Part shown: positions 8,291-17,468 of the stretch, piece by piece
Numbering within the stretch: the stretch's first letter is position 1
Layout: every line of letters starts with the position of its first letter
Source of the DNA: Caldatribacterium sp051549785
Lineage (GTDB): Bacteria; Atribacterota; Atribacteria; Atribacterales; Caldatribacteriaceae
Assembly (NCBI RefSeq): GCF_051549785.1
Contig: NZ_CP189974.1
Coordinates: forward strand, 1,798,001 to 1,862,000
Length of the DNA stretch: 64,000 nucleotides
Direction: 5' to 3'
Notes under the pieces: generated by a model
Database searches by the model: none
What the model saw: the letters and a program-made list of their open reading frames with translations, nothing else
Told to the model about the DNA's origin: nothing
Made by a program: the position numbers and the translations under genes

Positions 8291-9286
8291 CTAAAACTGC
8301 GTCTGGAGAACAGTGACCGCAATCTGGTCAACGATGTCTTCAGCCCTGCAGCCCCGGGAAAGGTCGTTCACCGGCTTTGCCAGACCCTGGAGGATTGGTC
8401 CAATGGCCCTCCCCTGGGCCAGGCGTTCGGTGAGCTTGTAGCAGATATTCCCCGCATCAAGATCAGGAAAAATCAAAACGTTGGCCCTCCCCGCCACCGG
8501 GCTTCCCGGAGCCTTCCTTGCCCCCACCTCCGGAACGAGCGCTGCATCCCCCTGGAGTTCACCATCGATGAGGAGATCCGGAACAAGGGTCTGGGCAATG
8601 CGCGTGGCCTCTCGCACCTTATCTACCCGACTGTGCCTGGCACTCCCCTTGGTCGAAAACGAAAGCATGGCCACCCTTGGTTCCCCTCCCACCAGGAGAC
8701 GAAATGTCCGGGCAGTGGTCACCGCGATGTAGGCCAGCTCCTCAGCACTGGGATCGGGGTTAAAACCGCAGTCGGCAAAGAGGAATACTCCGTTCTCCCC
8801 GTACTGCGTGTTGGGGAAAACCATGAGGAAACAGCTTGAAGCAAGTTTAATGCCCGGAGCGGTTTTGATAATCTGCAGAGCGGGACGGATCACATCAGGA
8901 CTTGTGAACACCGCTCCTCCCACGACACCGTCGACCTCTCCGCAAAAAAGCATCATGCAGGCATAGTACATGGGGTTCTGGAGGAGTTCCTCCGCTTTTT
9001 CAAGTGTAACCCCTTTCTCCCGGCGAAGCTCAAAAAGCGACTGGGCATAGGCTGTCCTCCTGGAGTCCTTCTGGGGATTCCGGATTTCCACCCCCTCAAG
9101 GCTTACCCCGAGAGCCTCGGCTCTCCGACCAATCTCCTCCTCATCACCAAGAAGCACGATGGATGCAATACCTTCCCGGGTTGCGAGACTCGCAGCGCGG
9201 ATCACCCGTTCATCGTGCCCTTCGGGAAGGGCGATCTTCTTCCCCAGGCCCCGCGCCCTTTCCCGGATGCGAGCAAGAATGTCCAT
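8291..9286 (-). CDS. pta: Phosphate acetyltransferase
   Basis: 331 aa single-domain PTA_PTB-family enzyme that converts acetyl-CoA + phosphate to acetyl-phosphate + CoA. Conserved stretches include ALPEGHDERVIRAAS at the N-terminus, VGGAVFTSPDVIRPALQII, and LIFPDLDAGNICYKL near the C-terminus. The length matches the short Pta type without the N-terminal DRTGG domain. ackA follows 17 bases downstream. Confidence 0.95.
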   Translation of the reverse strand: MDILARIRERARGLGKKIALPEGHDERVIRAASLATREGIASIVLLGDEEEIGRRAEALGVSLEGVEIRNPQKDSRRTAYAQSLFELRREKGVTLEKAEELLQNPMYYACMMLFCGEVDGVVGGAVFTSPDVIRPALQIIKTAPGIKLASSCFLMVFPNTQYGENGVFLFADCGFNPDPSAEELAYIAVTTARTFRLLVGGEPRVAMLSFSTKGSARHSRVDKVREATRIAQTLVPDLLIDGELQGDAALVPEVGARKAPGSPVAGRANVLIFPDLDAGNICYKLTERLAQGRAIGPILQGLAKPVNDLSRGCRAEDIVDQIAVTVLQTQF

Positions 9287-9313
9287 AACACCTCATCTCC
9301 TCTAAGCGAATTT

Positions 9314-9802
9314 TTATCTGGAAACCGAGCTGAATTTCTCCCGGAGCCGCCGCTCCACCCCCGGGGGGACAAGACCCCGAACGCATCCACCAAAGCGGGC
9401 AATCTCCTTGACCACCGTGGAATTGAGGTACGAGTACTCGGTGCTTGTGGGGAGGAAAACGGTTTCAATTTCCGGAGCCATTTTTCGGTTGGTCAGGGCA
9501 ATTTGCGTCTCGTACTCGTAATCGGAAATGGCGCGCAAGCCTCGAAGAATAACCCTGCAACCCCGAGAGCGGGCAAAGTGCACGAGAAGCCCGTCGAAAA
9601 CCTCAACCTCAACGTTGGAAAAGTCAGCCACTGCCTCTTCAATCATGCGCTTCCGTTCTTCCGCACTGAACAGGGGGACTTTGTTCGGATTCTGCAACAC
9701 CGCCACGATAAGGTGGTCGAAGATTTTCCTCGCCCGGTCGATAATATCAAGATGCCCGTTGGTGATAGGGTCGAAACTCCCAGGGTAAATGGCTACGATC
9801 AC
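9314..9802 (-). CDS. coaD: Pantetheine-phosphate adenylyltransferase
   Basis: 162 aa, GTG start 5 bases after a GGAGGGG site. It catalyses the penultimate step of coenzyme A synthesis. The nucleotidyltransferase motif YPGSFDPITNGHLDI is at residues 6-20, and the conserved STEYSYLNSTVVKEIA segment is near the C-terminus. It lies downstream of rsmD, a very common pair. The last step of the pathway (coaE) is encoded elsewhere in the window. Confidence 0.96.
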   Translation of the reverse strand: MIVAIYPGSFDPITNGHLDIIDRARKIFDHLIVAVLQNPNKVPLFSAEERKRMIEEAVADFSNVEVEVFDGLLVHFARSRGCRVILRGLRAISDYEYETQIALTNRKMAPEIETVFLPTSTEYSYLNSTVVKEIARFGGCVRGLVPPGVERRLREKFSSVSR

Positions 9803-9820
9803 CTGTGCCCCTCCATTCTC

Positions 9821-10378
9821 TTAACCTTTCAGTTTCCCGAAAACCAGAACGCTCTTTCCATACCGCCGCACATCCTGAACCCCAAAAAACGCAAACCCCT
9901 CTTTTTGCCACTCCTTCCGGGAGCACCGGATGACCACAAGCGCATTGCCTATGACAACTTTGAAATTATACAACTTTTCCATGACCTGGGAAATGTCGTA
10001 AGCAAAAGGGGGGTCGAGAAACACGACATCAGGCCGTTCGAGGGCCTGGGGGAGTTTCCTCGCCTGCCAGAAATCCCAGCGCACAACCTGAGCCCGGTCT
10101 TCATACCCACAGAGGGCGATGTTCCGTCGCAGAATCTGGCATACTCTTGGGTTGCTCTCAAAAAAATACGCCCGCCGGGCACCTCGACTCAGAGCCTCAA
10201 GCCCTAGGGACCCACTCCCGGCGAAAATATCGTACACAACGCTTTCGGGAAGCTCATCCTTAAGGATGTCAAAAAGCGCCTTCCTGGCAACTCCCTGAAT
10301 GGGACGGACACCGCATCCTCCAGGAACAACGATTTTCCTGCCCCTTTTCTCCCCTCCAATAATGTGGATATACCCCAC
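9821..10378 (-). CDS. rsmD: 16S rRNA (guanine(966)-N(2))-methyltransferase RsmD
   Basis: 185 aa, GTG start directly after the recG stop. It methylates the 2-amino group of a guanine in 16S rRNA (G966 in E. coli). The sequence shows the family N-terminus IIGGEKRGRKI, a RPIQGVARKALFDIL segment, SAM-binding motif I DIFAGSGSLGLEALSRGA, and catalytic motif IV DPPFAYD. Length is typical. Confidence 0.94.
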   Translation of the reverse strand: MGYIHIIGGEKRGRKIVVPGGCGVRPIQGVARKALFDILKDELPESVVYDIFAGSGSLGLEALSRGARRAYFFESNPRVCQILRRNIALCGYEDRAQVVRWDFWQARKLPQALERPDVVFLDPPFAYDISQVMEKLYNFKVVIGNALVVIRCSRKEWQKEGFAFFGVQDVRRYGKSVLVFGKLKG

Positions 10379-12718
10379 TCAACCAACCTCCCCAAATTCC
10401 AGATAACGACCAAAGCGCCGTTCTATTTCCTGCCGAAGCGGACGGTGCTCCGGTCTCTCAAGGAACGGGTCTTCGGTGATGATTCTCTCTGCTTCCTGGT
10501 GAGCCCGCTCAAGAAGTGGCCAGTCCGCAAAGGGGTCGGCAAGATGGAACTCGGGTACCCCGTGCTGACGCACACCATAGAACTCCCCGGGACCCCGGAG
10601 ACGAAGGTCCTCTTCGGCAATGCGGAAGCCATCATCCGTTGCTGTAAGGATGGCCATGCGCTTCCGGACGTTTTCCCCCGAGAGAGCAGCAAGGAGGATG
10701 CACACTCCTTCTTCGCTTCCCCGGCCTATTCTCCCCCGGAGCTGGTGGAGCTGTGCAAGGCCAAAGCGTTCAGCGTTCTCCACCACCATGACACTGGCTC
10801 TGGGAACGTCGATGCCCACCTCGATCACGGAAGTCGCCACCAGAACGTCAACATCACCCCGGGAAAACCGGTGCATGATGTCTTCCTTTTCCCGCGAAGA
10901 GAGTTTCCCGTGGATAACCTCTATGCGGAACTCAGAAAGCCACTTTTTCTGGAGTTCCTCGAATACCTCCTGGACGTTGGCGATCTCCTCTTCGCTCTCC
11001 TCAATGGCCGGACACACAACATACGCCTGTCGACCTTCCCTAAGGAGCTTCCGCACGCGATTGTAGGCCTTGAAGCGTTCCTCAAGAGGGAAACAGAGCG
11101 TCCGTGTCGGCTTCCTCCCTGCCGGTTTCTCATCGACCACGGAAACATCAAGGTCCCCGTAAAGCGTCAGCGCTAGAGTCCTGGGAATCGGCGTCGCCGT
11201 CATCACCAGGGTATGGGGAACCGTAGCTTTCTCCCTGAGCTTTGCCCTCTGGAGCACCCCGAAACGGTGCTGTTCGTCGACAATCACAAGACCGAGATCT
11301 GCAAAGGCAACCTTTTCCTCGATAAGGGCATGCGTTCCGATAACAATATCCACCTCCTTTTTCTGTATCGCCTCAAGGAGCTGGCGCTTCTCCTTCGTGT
11401 TCCCCCCTTTCAAAAGCCCTACTCGAACCCCCAGGGCCGCAAGAGGCTCGCGGAAACGGGAGTAATGCTGCTCGGCAAGGATCTCGGTAGGGACCATAAA
11501 GGCCACCTGGCGCCCGGTTTCAACCACCCGCAGAGCGCTGATGACTGCCACGATGGTCTTCCCCGAGCCCACATCCCCCTGAACCAACCGGTTCATAACC
11601 CTGCCGCTTGCCAGATCATGGGCAATCTCAAGACACACCCGCTTCTGTGCCTCTGTGAGAGAGAAAGGCAGAGACCGAATGAAACGCTCCGCAAGAGGAG
11701 ATTCCAGAGGACAGGGGGGAACCTGGAACGTCTCGAGGGTTCTCCTGCGGATTTTCAGGCTCAGGGCAAAGAGGAGAAATTCTTCAAGGATCAGGGCAAG
11801 GTGAGCAGGACTCCGGCGGGCCTGGAGCTCCTCAAAAGAAGCGGTGGAAGGCAGATGGAGTTCCCGAATGGCCTCGCGCTTTGCGGGGATTTGCAGACGT
11901 TCACGAAGGGCAGGAGGAAGGACTTCGGGAACTTCGTGGAGACAGGTCTCAAGAGCAGAGAGGATAACTGCCCGGAGCTTCTTGGGGGGTAAACCTTCGG
12001 TGAGAGGATACACAGGAACGAGGCGTTCAAAATCGGTCGTCCTGAGCTTTCCCACCTCGTACTCAAACGTTGCTGTCTCCCAGGCCCCGAAGGCGTACCG
12101 GAAATTTCCCGATACCCGAACCCAGGTGCCCTTTTTCAGAACCTGGGCGAGATACCCCCGGTTGAAGCACACCAGACGAATCTCTCCCGTTCCATCGCTC
12201 ACGACGACCTTCAGCAGAGGACCCCGCCGGGTTGGCTCGATTTTGTGCTGCACCACTTGTCCCTGGATGGTCTCAATCCCCACACCCTGGAGACTCCGAA
12301 TCGGTTTGATTGTGCCCCGATCGCGGTACGTTCGAGGAAAGAAAAAGAGGAGGTCTTCCACTGTGAAGATTTCGAGGCGGTTCAGCTTTTTCTCCAGAGC
12401 TGGACCGACACCCTTAAGGTAACGCACCGGCTGAGCAAGGGAGGGGACAAACTTCCGGGATTTTGGTGACACACCCTTTCCCGGCGCGGGACTTGCCCGA
12501 AGGGCGCTTTCAATGGTCAAAAGCAGGCGCCTCCGCTCCTCCCGGGAAAGGTCCTCATAACCCTCAAGCTGCCCAAGCCACTCCTCCGGGTGATGCCCCT
12601 CCTTCTGCAACCATCCTTTGAGAAACCGGTTGAAACCCCCAAAAACCGAGGTATTGTCGAGTTTCTTCTTCTCCTGCTCGATGACTCTGAGGACTACTTC
12701 CTTAGAACACCGCGCCAT
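10379..12718 (-). CDS. recG: ATP-dependent DNA helicase RecG
   Basis: 779 aa from the ATG at 12718, preceded by GGGAGGGCAGGGT; an in-frame TTG at 12745 lies upstream of that site and is rejected. RecG reverses stalled replication forks and processes D-loops and R-loops. An N-terminal alpha-helical extension is followed by the wedge/OB-fold (about 110-300) and an SF2 helicase core. Visible motifs are GDVGSGKT (Walker A), DEQHRFGV (motif II), TATPIPRTL (III) and QLHQLRGRIGRG (VI). It sits between livF and rsmD. An inverted CTCTCTCCC/GGGAG pair upstream might fold onto the ribosome-binding site, but this is weak. Confidence 0.96.
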   Translation of the reverse strand: MARCSKEVVLRVIEQEKKKLDNTSVFGGFNRFLKGWLQKEGHHPEEWLGQLEGYEDLSREERRRLLLTIESALRASPAPGKGVSPKSRKFVPSLAQPVRYLKGVGPALEKKLNRLEIFTVEDLLFFFPRTYRDRGTIKPIRSLQGVGIETIQGQVVQHKIEPTRRGPLLKVVVSDGTGEIRLVCFNRGYLAQVLKKGTWVRVSGNFRYAFGAWETATFEYEVGKLRTTDFERLVPVYPLTEGLPPKKLRAVILSALETCLHEVPEVLPPALRERLQIPAKREAIRELHLPSTASFEELQARRSPAHLALILEEFLLFALSLKIRRRTLETFQVPPCPLESPLAERFIRSLPFSLTEAQKRVCLEIAHDLASGRVMNRLVQGDVGSGKTIVAVISALRVVETGRQVAFMVPTEILAEQHYSRFREPLAALGVRVGLLKGGNTKEKRQLLEAIQKKEVDIVIGTHALIEEKVAFADLGLVIVDEQHRFGVLQRAKLREKATVPHTLVMTATPIPRTLALTLYGDLDVSVVDEKPAGRKPTRTLCFPLEERFKAYNRVRKLLREGRQAYVVCPAIEESEEEIANVQEVFEELQKKWLSEFRIEVIHGKLSSREKEDIMHRFSRGDVDVLVATSVIEVGIDVPRASVMVVENAERFGLAQLHQLRGRIGRGSEEGVCILLAALSGENVRKRMAILTATDDGFRIAEEDLRLRGPGEFYGVRQHGVPEFHLADPFADWPLLERAHQEAERIITEDPFLERPEHRPLRQEIERRFGRYLEFGEVG

Positions 12719-12757
12719 ACCCTGCCCTCCCTCTCTATTGTACAACCGGGAGAGAGC

Positions 12758-13507
12758 TCAGAGAAGGCGCTGCCTTATTCCTGATCCGCCAAGGTACGCA
12801 GAACGAACGCGCTCATCGTGCATGAGGTCCTGAGGCTTTCCTTCCAAAGCCACACGGCCGTTCTCGAGAATGTAGGCGTAGTTTGCAACCGAAAGTGCTT
12901 TGCGGGCGTTCTGCTCCACAAGGAGAAGAGAAACCCCCTCTTCCTCGTGGATCTGGCGGATAATCCGGAAAATCTCCTGGACAACCCGGGGAGCCAGCCC
13001 CAGAGAGGGCTCGTCCATAAGAATGACCTTTGGCCTTGAGATCAGGCCTCGACCGATGGCCAGCATCTGCTGTTCCCCTCCCGAGAGGGTGCCGGCGAGC
13101 TGCCGGCGTCGTTCCCGCAAAACTGGGAAGAGCTCAAAAATCCACGCCCTTCGCCTTTCTCGCTCGGCATTGCTCACCAGATGGCGAACCCCGTAAAGCC
13201 CAAGGAGAAGATTCTCTTCTACAGTAAGCGTGGGGAAAATCCGGCGGCCCTCGGGAACATGGGCGAGGCCCTGGCGCAAAAGCTCAAAAGGAGCAAAGGA
13301 GCGGATGTCCCGACCGCAGAAGAGGATTCTCCCCTGGACCAGGGGGAGGAGTCCTGAAATGGTCCGAAGAAGCGTGGTTTTTCCTGCTCCGTTGGCCCCC
13401 AGAACGGCAACAATCTCCCTCTCCTTAAGCTTAAGGGTCACCCCCCGAAGCGCTTCCACTGCCCCGTAAGAAACCCGGATATCCTCAACCTCAAGAAGTG
13501 CTCCCAA
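12758..13507 (-). CDS. livF: Branched-chain amino acid ABC transporter, ATP-binding protein LivF
   Basis: 249 aa when started at TTG 13507, which lies 6 bases after an AGGAGG site inside the end of livM-livG (17-base overlap). Upstream in-frame starts would add residues unlike LivF. It has Walker A GANGAGKT, signature LSGGEQQML, Walker B VILMDEPSLGLAP and the LivF-typical HVPEGRRIFPTLTVEENLLLG segment. It is one of the two ATPases of a liv-type (HAAT) importer; the other is fused to the permease encoded immediately upstream. Confidence 0.93.
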   Translation of the reverse strand: MGALLEVEDIRVSYGAVEALRGVTLKLKEREIVAVLGANGAGKTTLLRTISGLLPLVQGRILFCGRDIRSFAPFELLRQGLAHVPEGRRIFPTLTVEENLLLGLYGVRHLVSNAERERRRAWIFELFPVLRERRRQLAGTLSGGEQQMLAIGRGLISRPKVILMDEPSLGLAPRVVQEIFRIIRQIHEEEGVSLLLVEQNARKALSVANYAYILENGRVALEGKPQDLMHDERVRSAYLGGSGIRQRLL

Positions 13508-15344
13508 CCCACTCCTCCTCTTTCCCAAGGTATGCCTCGATAACCCTGGGGTGGTTGTAGACCTCCCACGGTGACCCTTCAGCAATCTTGCTCCCCATGT
13601 CCATGACGCTGACCCAGTCCGAAATCCCCATCACAACATTCATATCGTGCTCGATGAGGAGGATGGTGATGCCTTCCCGCAAAAGCTCCTGCAAGAATTC
13701 CATGAGCTCCTCCGTTTCCCTCTCGTTGAGTCCAGATGAAGGTTCATCGAGAACAAGGAGTTCGGGTCCTGTGGCTAAAGCCCTGGCGATTTCGAGGTAC
13801 TTCTGCCTACCGTAGGGGAGATTCCGGGCCAGTTCATTTCGGTATTCCCACAATCCCACCCGGTACAGCCAGTACGCAGCCGTCTCCATGAATTCCCGCT
13901 CTTCCCGAAATTGAAAAGGCGTGCGAAGGACGGTGGAAACAAGTCCCGAACTTCCACGACAGTGGCAACCCGTCAGGACGTTTTCAAGACAGGTGAGGGA
14001 GGGAAAAAGACGGATGTTCTGAAAGGTACGGGCAATGCCCCGGGCCACCACGAGATGGGGCTTCAGGCCGGTGATATCCTCTTCCCTGAAGAGCACTTTC
14101 CCCTCATCGGGACGGTATATGCCGGTGATAATGTTGAACAGGGTGGTTTTCCCTGCTCCATTTGGACCGATAAGACTCGTGACCCTTCCAGGGTACACCG
14201 CAAGGTCGTACCGGTTCACCGCCACAAGTCCCCCGAAGCGAAGGGTGACCCCCTGAACCTCAAGGAGAGGACGGTTGCCAGACCCATGAAGGAGTTGAAC
14301 CGGGGAACGCTCCTTCAAAGAAACCTGTCCCCCCAGCACCGGGGATGTCCCCTTTGCAGAAAACCCCTGCGCACCAAAACCATCAAGCCCCAGGTTCTCC
14401 CTCTTTCTGGGGAGAAGACCACCGGGACGGAAAATCATCGTCACCATGAGGGCCAGGCCGAAAAAGAGGAGGCGAAAGCTTGCAAAACGGCGGAAAACCT
14501 CGGGGAAGACAACCACCAGAGCCGCTCCAAGAAGGACACCGGGGAGAGAACCAAGGCCTCCGAGGAGAACGATGCAGAAAAGCAGTGCGGATTCCATGAA
14601 GAGGAAACTCTGGGGCGACACCACGGCCATTTTCGCCGCATAGATATTCCCCGCAAGACCCGCAAAGGCTGCTCCCAGGGTAAAGGCCAGGAGTTTGTAT
14701 GCCCGCACATCGATACCCGTGGCCTCGGCGGCAATCTCATCCTCCCGGATAGCATTCCAGGCACGGCCTATCCGGGACCTCTGGAGACGCAAAAGCACGA
14801 AGGCAACGAGCGCCACCACCACCCAGACAAAGTAGTAGAACTGCGTGGGCGTCTGAATCACAAAAGGACCAAGGGCGGGGAATCCCACACCCGTGATACC
14901 GTTGGGGCCGTTGGTGATACCCCAGGGGTTGTTGACGATGATGATACGGACGATCTCCCCGATACCGATGGTGACGATACAGAGGTAGTCCCCCCGAAGA
15001 TGCATCACTGGAGACATCACAAGGTAGGCAAACCCTGAAGCAACAAGGGCACTCACGGGCAGAAGCAGCAAAACCGGTATATTCAGGGTGGTGTTCAGAA
15101 TGGCTGTAGTGTATGCCCCAATGGCGTAGAAAGCAGCATGGCCAAGGTCGAAAAGCCCCACCTCCCCCAGGACGACGTTGAGGCTAAGCCCCAGAAGACC
15201 GTACAGTCCTACGAAAAACCCCACATCGACCCAGTAGTCGTTCACAAAGGGGAGGAAAGGGAAGACGGCAACAACCCCTCCGAGGAGAATGGGAACAAAT
15301 CGTTGGAACCGACCTCTCCTGGTGCAGGAAAGCTCCGCACCCAT
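13491..15344 (-). CDS. livM-livG: Branched-chain amino acid ABC transporter LivM-LivG fusion (permease + ATPase)
   Basis: 617 aa from the ATG at 15344, 4 bases after the livH stop and preceded by AAAAGGTG; a GTG at 15374 overlapping livH is an alternative. Residues 1-315 are a multi-spanning LivM permease with the LNVVLGEVGLFDLGHAAFYAIGAY and RIGRAWNAIREDEIAAEATGI family regions split across helices. A polar linker (about 316-358) follows. Residues 360-617 form a LivG ATPase: Walker A GPNGAGKT at 393-400, ARTFQNIRLF, a LivG-type signature LPYGRQKYLEIARAL, and LLVLDEPSSGLN. Such fusions occur in some bacteria, but the two are usually separate genes. The continuous frame and normal domain boundaries argue against a sequencing artefact. 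Confidence 0.92.
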   Translation of the reverse strand: MGAELSCTRRGRFQRFVPILLGGVVAVFPFLPFVNDYWVDVGFFVGLYGLLGLSLNVVLGEVGLFDLGHAAFYAIGAYTTAILNTTLNIPVLLLLPVSALVASGFAYLVMSPVMHLRGDYLCIVTIGIGEIVRIIIVNNPWGITNGPNGITGVGFPALGPFVIQTPTQFYYFVWVVVALVAFVLLRLQRSRIGRAWNAIREDEIAAEATGIDVRAYKLLAFTLGAAFAGLAGNIYAAKMAVVSPQSFLFMESALLFCIVLLGGLGSLPGVLLGAALVVVFPEVFRRFASFRLLFFGLALMVTMIFRPGGLLPRKRENLGLDGFGAQGFSAKGTSPVLGGQVSLKERSPVQLLHGSGNRPLLEVQGVTLRFGGLVAVNRYDLAVYPGRVTSLIGPNGAGKTTLFNIITGIYRPDEGKVLFREEDITGLKPHLVVARGIARTFQNIRLFPSLTCLENVLTGCHCRGSSGLVSTVLRTPFQFREEREFMETAAYWLYRVGLWEYRNELARNLPYGRQKYLEIARALATGPELLVLDEPSSGLNERETEELMEFLQELLREGITILLIEHDMNVVMGISDWVSVMDMGSKIAEGSPWEVYNHPRVIEAYLGKEEEWVGSTS

Positions 15345-15348
15345 CGGA

Positions 15349-16266
15349 CTACACCTTTTCTGCGACTTTCTCACCGAGAATCCCCGTTGGCCGGAAAATC
15401 AGGACCAGGATGAGGATCAGGAAAGTAAACCCGTCCTTCCAGGCCCCTCCCCCGGGGATGTACCCTGCAAGGAGTGTCTCAACGACCCCGAGGAGCACGC
15501 CCCCCATCATGGCTCCCGGGATGTTGCCGATGCCTCCGAGAATGGTGGCAGTAAAGGCCTTGAGTCCGTAGTTCCACCCCATGCTGAACTGAATCGACCG
15601 GTAGTACATCCCGTTCATGACCCCCGCCATTCCTCCCAGAGCCGGTCCCAGGGTGAACACAAAGAGGATAACCCTCTGAACGTCGATGCCAAGGAGGGTG
15701 GCCATCTCCCGATCCAGGGCCGTTGCCCGTACTGCTGCCCCGAACTCTGTCTTCTCCACAATCCAGTACATCACAAACATCACCCCGAGGGAGAGGAGGA
15801 GGATCACTACCTTAAGGAGCGGCAAAGACAGCCCCAGAAACCTCAAGGAGGCAGCAGGAACGAGGTCACCCGGATACACCTGGAAGCGGGGCCCCCAGAT
15901 GGCCATGATGGCATTCTGGAGGAAAATGGACATACCAAGCGCAGAAACGACAAGGGGAAGGCGTCCTGCCCGATAAACTGGCCGATAGGCTACTCGCTCG
16001 ACGAGAATCCCCGCTCCGGCATTGGCCAGAAAGGCGAAAAGTATCGCCCCCAGCACCCCCCACCAGAGCCCTGCTCGTTCTGTGATCCACGCTGCTCCCC
16101 ACACGAGGAAGGTGTAGCCCAGGTAACTCCCCAGGGTGAAGAGGTCACCATGGGCGAAATTGATGAGCTTCATGACGCCATATACCATGGAATACCCCAG
16201 GGCCACAAGGGCGTAGAACGACCCCACCGTCACTCCGTTCACAAGCTGCTCAAAAAATACCCGCAA
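15349..16266 (-). CDS. livH: Branched-chain amino acid ABC transporter, permease LivH
   Basis: 305 aa, TTG start 7 bases after GGGAGGG. It is the second membrane subunit of the liv importer, with about eight predicted membrane helices. Family motifs include VNGVTVGSFYALVALGYSMVYG and LINFAHGDLFTLGSYLG at the N-terminus and TATILGGIGNIPGAMMGG near the C-terminus. It follows livJ after an intercistronic hairpin and precedes the livM-livG fusion by 4 bases. Confidence 0.95.
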   Translation of the reverse strand: MRVFFEQLVNGVTVGSFYALVALGYSMVYGVMKLINFAHGDLFTLGSYLGYTFLVWGAAWITERAGLWWGVLGAILFAFLANAGAGILVERVAYRPVYRAGRLPLVVSALGMSIFLQNAIMAIWGPRFQVYPGDLVPAASLRFLGLSLPLLKVVILLLSLGVMFVMYWIVEKTEFGAAVRATALDREMATLLGIDVQRVILFVFTLGPALGGMAGVMNGMYYRSIQFSMGWNYGLKAFTATILGGIGNIPGAMMGGVLLGVVETLLAGYIPGGGAWKDGFTFLILILVLIFRPTGILGEKVAEKV

Positions 16267-16294
16267 TCCTGTCCCTCCCGGATTCTCCCAGGGT

Positions 16295-16314
16295 CCACCG
16301 GGAAGACCCGGTGG
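16295..16314 (-). promoter_or_regulatory. Intercistronic stem-loop between livJ and livH
   Basis: Perfect 8-bp inverted repeat CCACCGGG / CCCGGTGG with a 4-base loop, starting 9 bases after the livJ stop. No T-run follows on the minus strand, so it is unlikely to be a full terminator. Hairpins in this position often stabilise the upstream binding-protein mRNA, so that binding protein exceeds permease. Confidence 0.65.
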
Positions 16315-16322
16315 GAAAAGCT

Positions 16323-17468
16323 TTAGGGTGTAAAGAGCTCAAGCTGTCCCTTCTCGTTGTACCGGTACATGGCGTAGGGGACACCCTTCCGGTCTCCCCG
16401 CTCGGTAAAGACAATAGGGCCGGTGATGCCCTCGGCATTCTCCATCGTGCGCATAGCCTGGGCAATATCGTCCGGTTTTATGGACTTTGCGTTCTCTATC
16501 GCCTGTGCAAGGGCAAAAAGGGCATCAGCAGCGTAAATCGGCCAGGGGGAGGAAGGGATATTCCCGTACTTTGCCCGGTAGGCTGTAAAGAACACCTGAG
16601 CTTTTGGAGTATTGAGATCCTGGGGAAGGGGTTCCTGGGTCATAAAGGTTCCCGCCACGTACTCAAGACCCGCGATACGGACAAAGTCCTCATTGGGTAC
16701 GGCATTGCTCCCCACAAAGGGTACGGTGATGCCCATCTCCCGGGCCTGCCGGACCAAAAGCCCTGCCTCAGGGTAGTAGGCGGTGTAGTACCAGACATCG
16801 GGATTGCTCTCCCGGAGCTTCGTCAGCGCCGCACTGTAATCCTGTTCTCCAGGGGTGATGGCGTCGTAGTACACGATCTCTGCCCGGCCTTCCCTGATGT
16901 ACGGTTCAAGGTACTTCTTCGTTTCCTCGGCCACGCCTTTCCCGTAGGTCTGGTTGTCGTGCATGATGGCGATGCGCCGCCATCCCATGGCCTCAACAGC
17001 AAAGCGGGCAAAGAACTCACCCTGAGAGTCATCCCGCCCACAGGTCCGGAAGAAGTACCGGCGCTCCTTCCCCATGGTGAGCCGCACTGCCGTCGCCCCA
17101 TAAGCCACACACACCACCCGGTTCCGCTCGTAAAGGTCCGCAGCAGGTTCGGTCACCGACGAACCATAGCTGGCGATAGCCGCCACGACCCCCTGGGAAA
17201 TGAGCTTCTGTGCCGCCAGAGCACTGTCCCTGGGGTTAGAGGCATCATCGGCCACAATAATCTCCACAGGGCGACCGAGAATACCTCCCTGCTTGTTGAT
17301 AAGCTCTGCCGCGACTTCCACACACTGCCTGGCCATCTGCCCTTCAATGGCAAAGTTCCCCGTTATGGGAGCCTGAAGGCCGATGCGAATGGGCTCCTCA
17401 GCGAAAACCTGCCCCCCAAAGAGCACAGCACCGAGAACCAGAAACACCACGATTCTCCTGCTTTTCAC
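16323..17468 (-). CDS. livJ: Branched-chain amino acid ABC transporter, substrate-binding protein
   Basis: 381 aa, GTG start 7 bases after AAAGGAGG and overlapping the tyrS stop by 4 bases. A cleavable signal peptide (about residues 1-23, ending QVFA) leads into a type I periplasmic-binding fold: IRIGLQAPITGNFAIEGQ at the mature N-terminus, and ASYGSSVTEPAADLY and YYTAYYPEAGLL in the binding cleft region. Ligands of this family include branched-chain and other amino acids and amides; the true substrate cannot be read from sequence. It is the extracytoplasmic component of the livJHMGF importer. Confidence 0.93.
   Translation of the reverse strand: MKSRRIVVFLVLGAVLFGGQVFAEEPIRIGLQAPITGNFAIEGQMARQCVEVAAELINKQGGILGRPVEIIVADDASNPRDSALAAQKLISQGVVAAIASYGSSVTEPAADLYERNRVVCVAYGATAVRLTMGKERRYFFRTCGRDDSQGEFFARFAVEAMGWRRIAIMHDNQTYGKGVAEETKKYLEPYIREGRAEIVYYDAITPGEQDYSAALTKLRESNPDVWYYTAYYPEAGLLVRQAREMGITVPFVGSNAVPNEDFVRIAGLEYVAGTFMTQEPLPQDLNTPKAQVFFTAYRAKYGNIPSSPWPIYAADALFALAQAIENAKSIKPDDIAQAMRTMENAEGITGPIVFTERGDRKGVPYAMYRYNEKGQLELFTP

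Noticed and set aside
12719..12757. Terminator or promoter between livF and recG
   Set aside because: CTCTCTCCC can pair with the GGGAG of the recG ribosome-binding site, and TACAAT resembles a -10, but there is no -35 and no T-run.
13911..15038. Long plus-strand frame opposite livM-livG
   Set aside because: Low-complexity, Lys/Glu/Arg-rich composition typical of antisense to a hydrophobic membrane protein gene; no ribosome-binding site.
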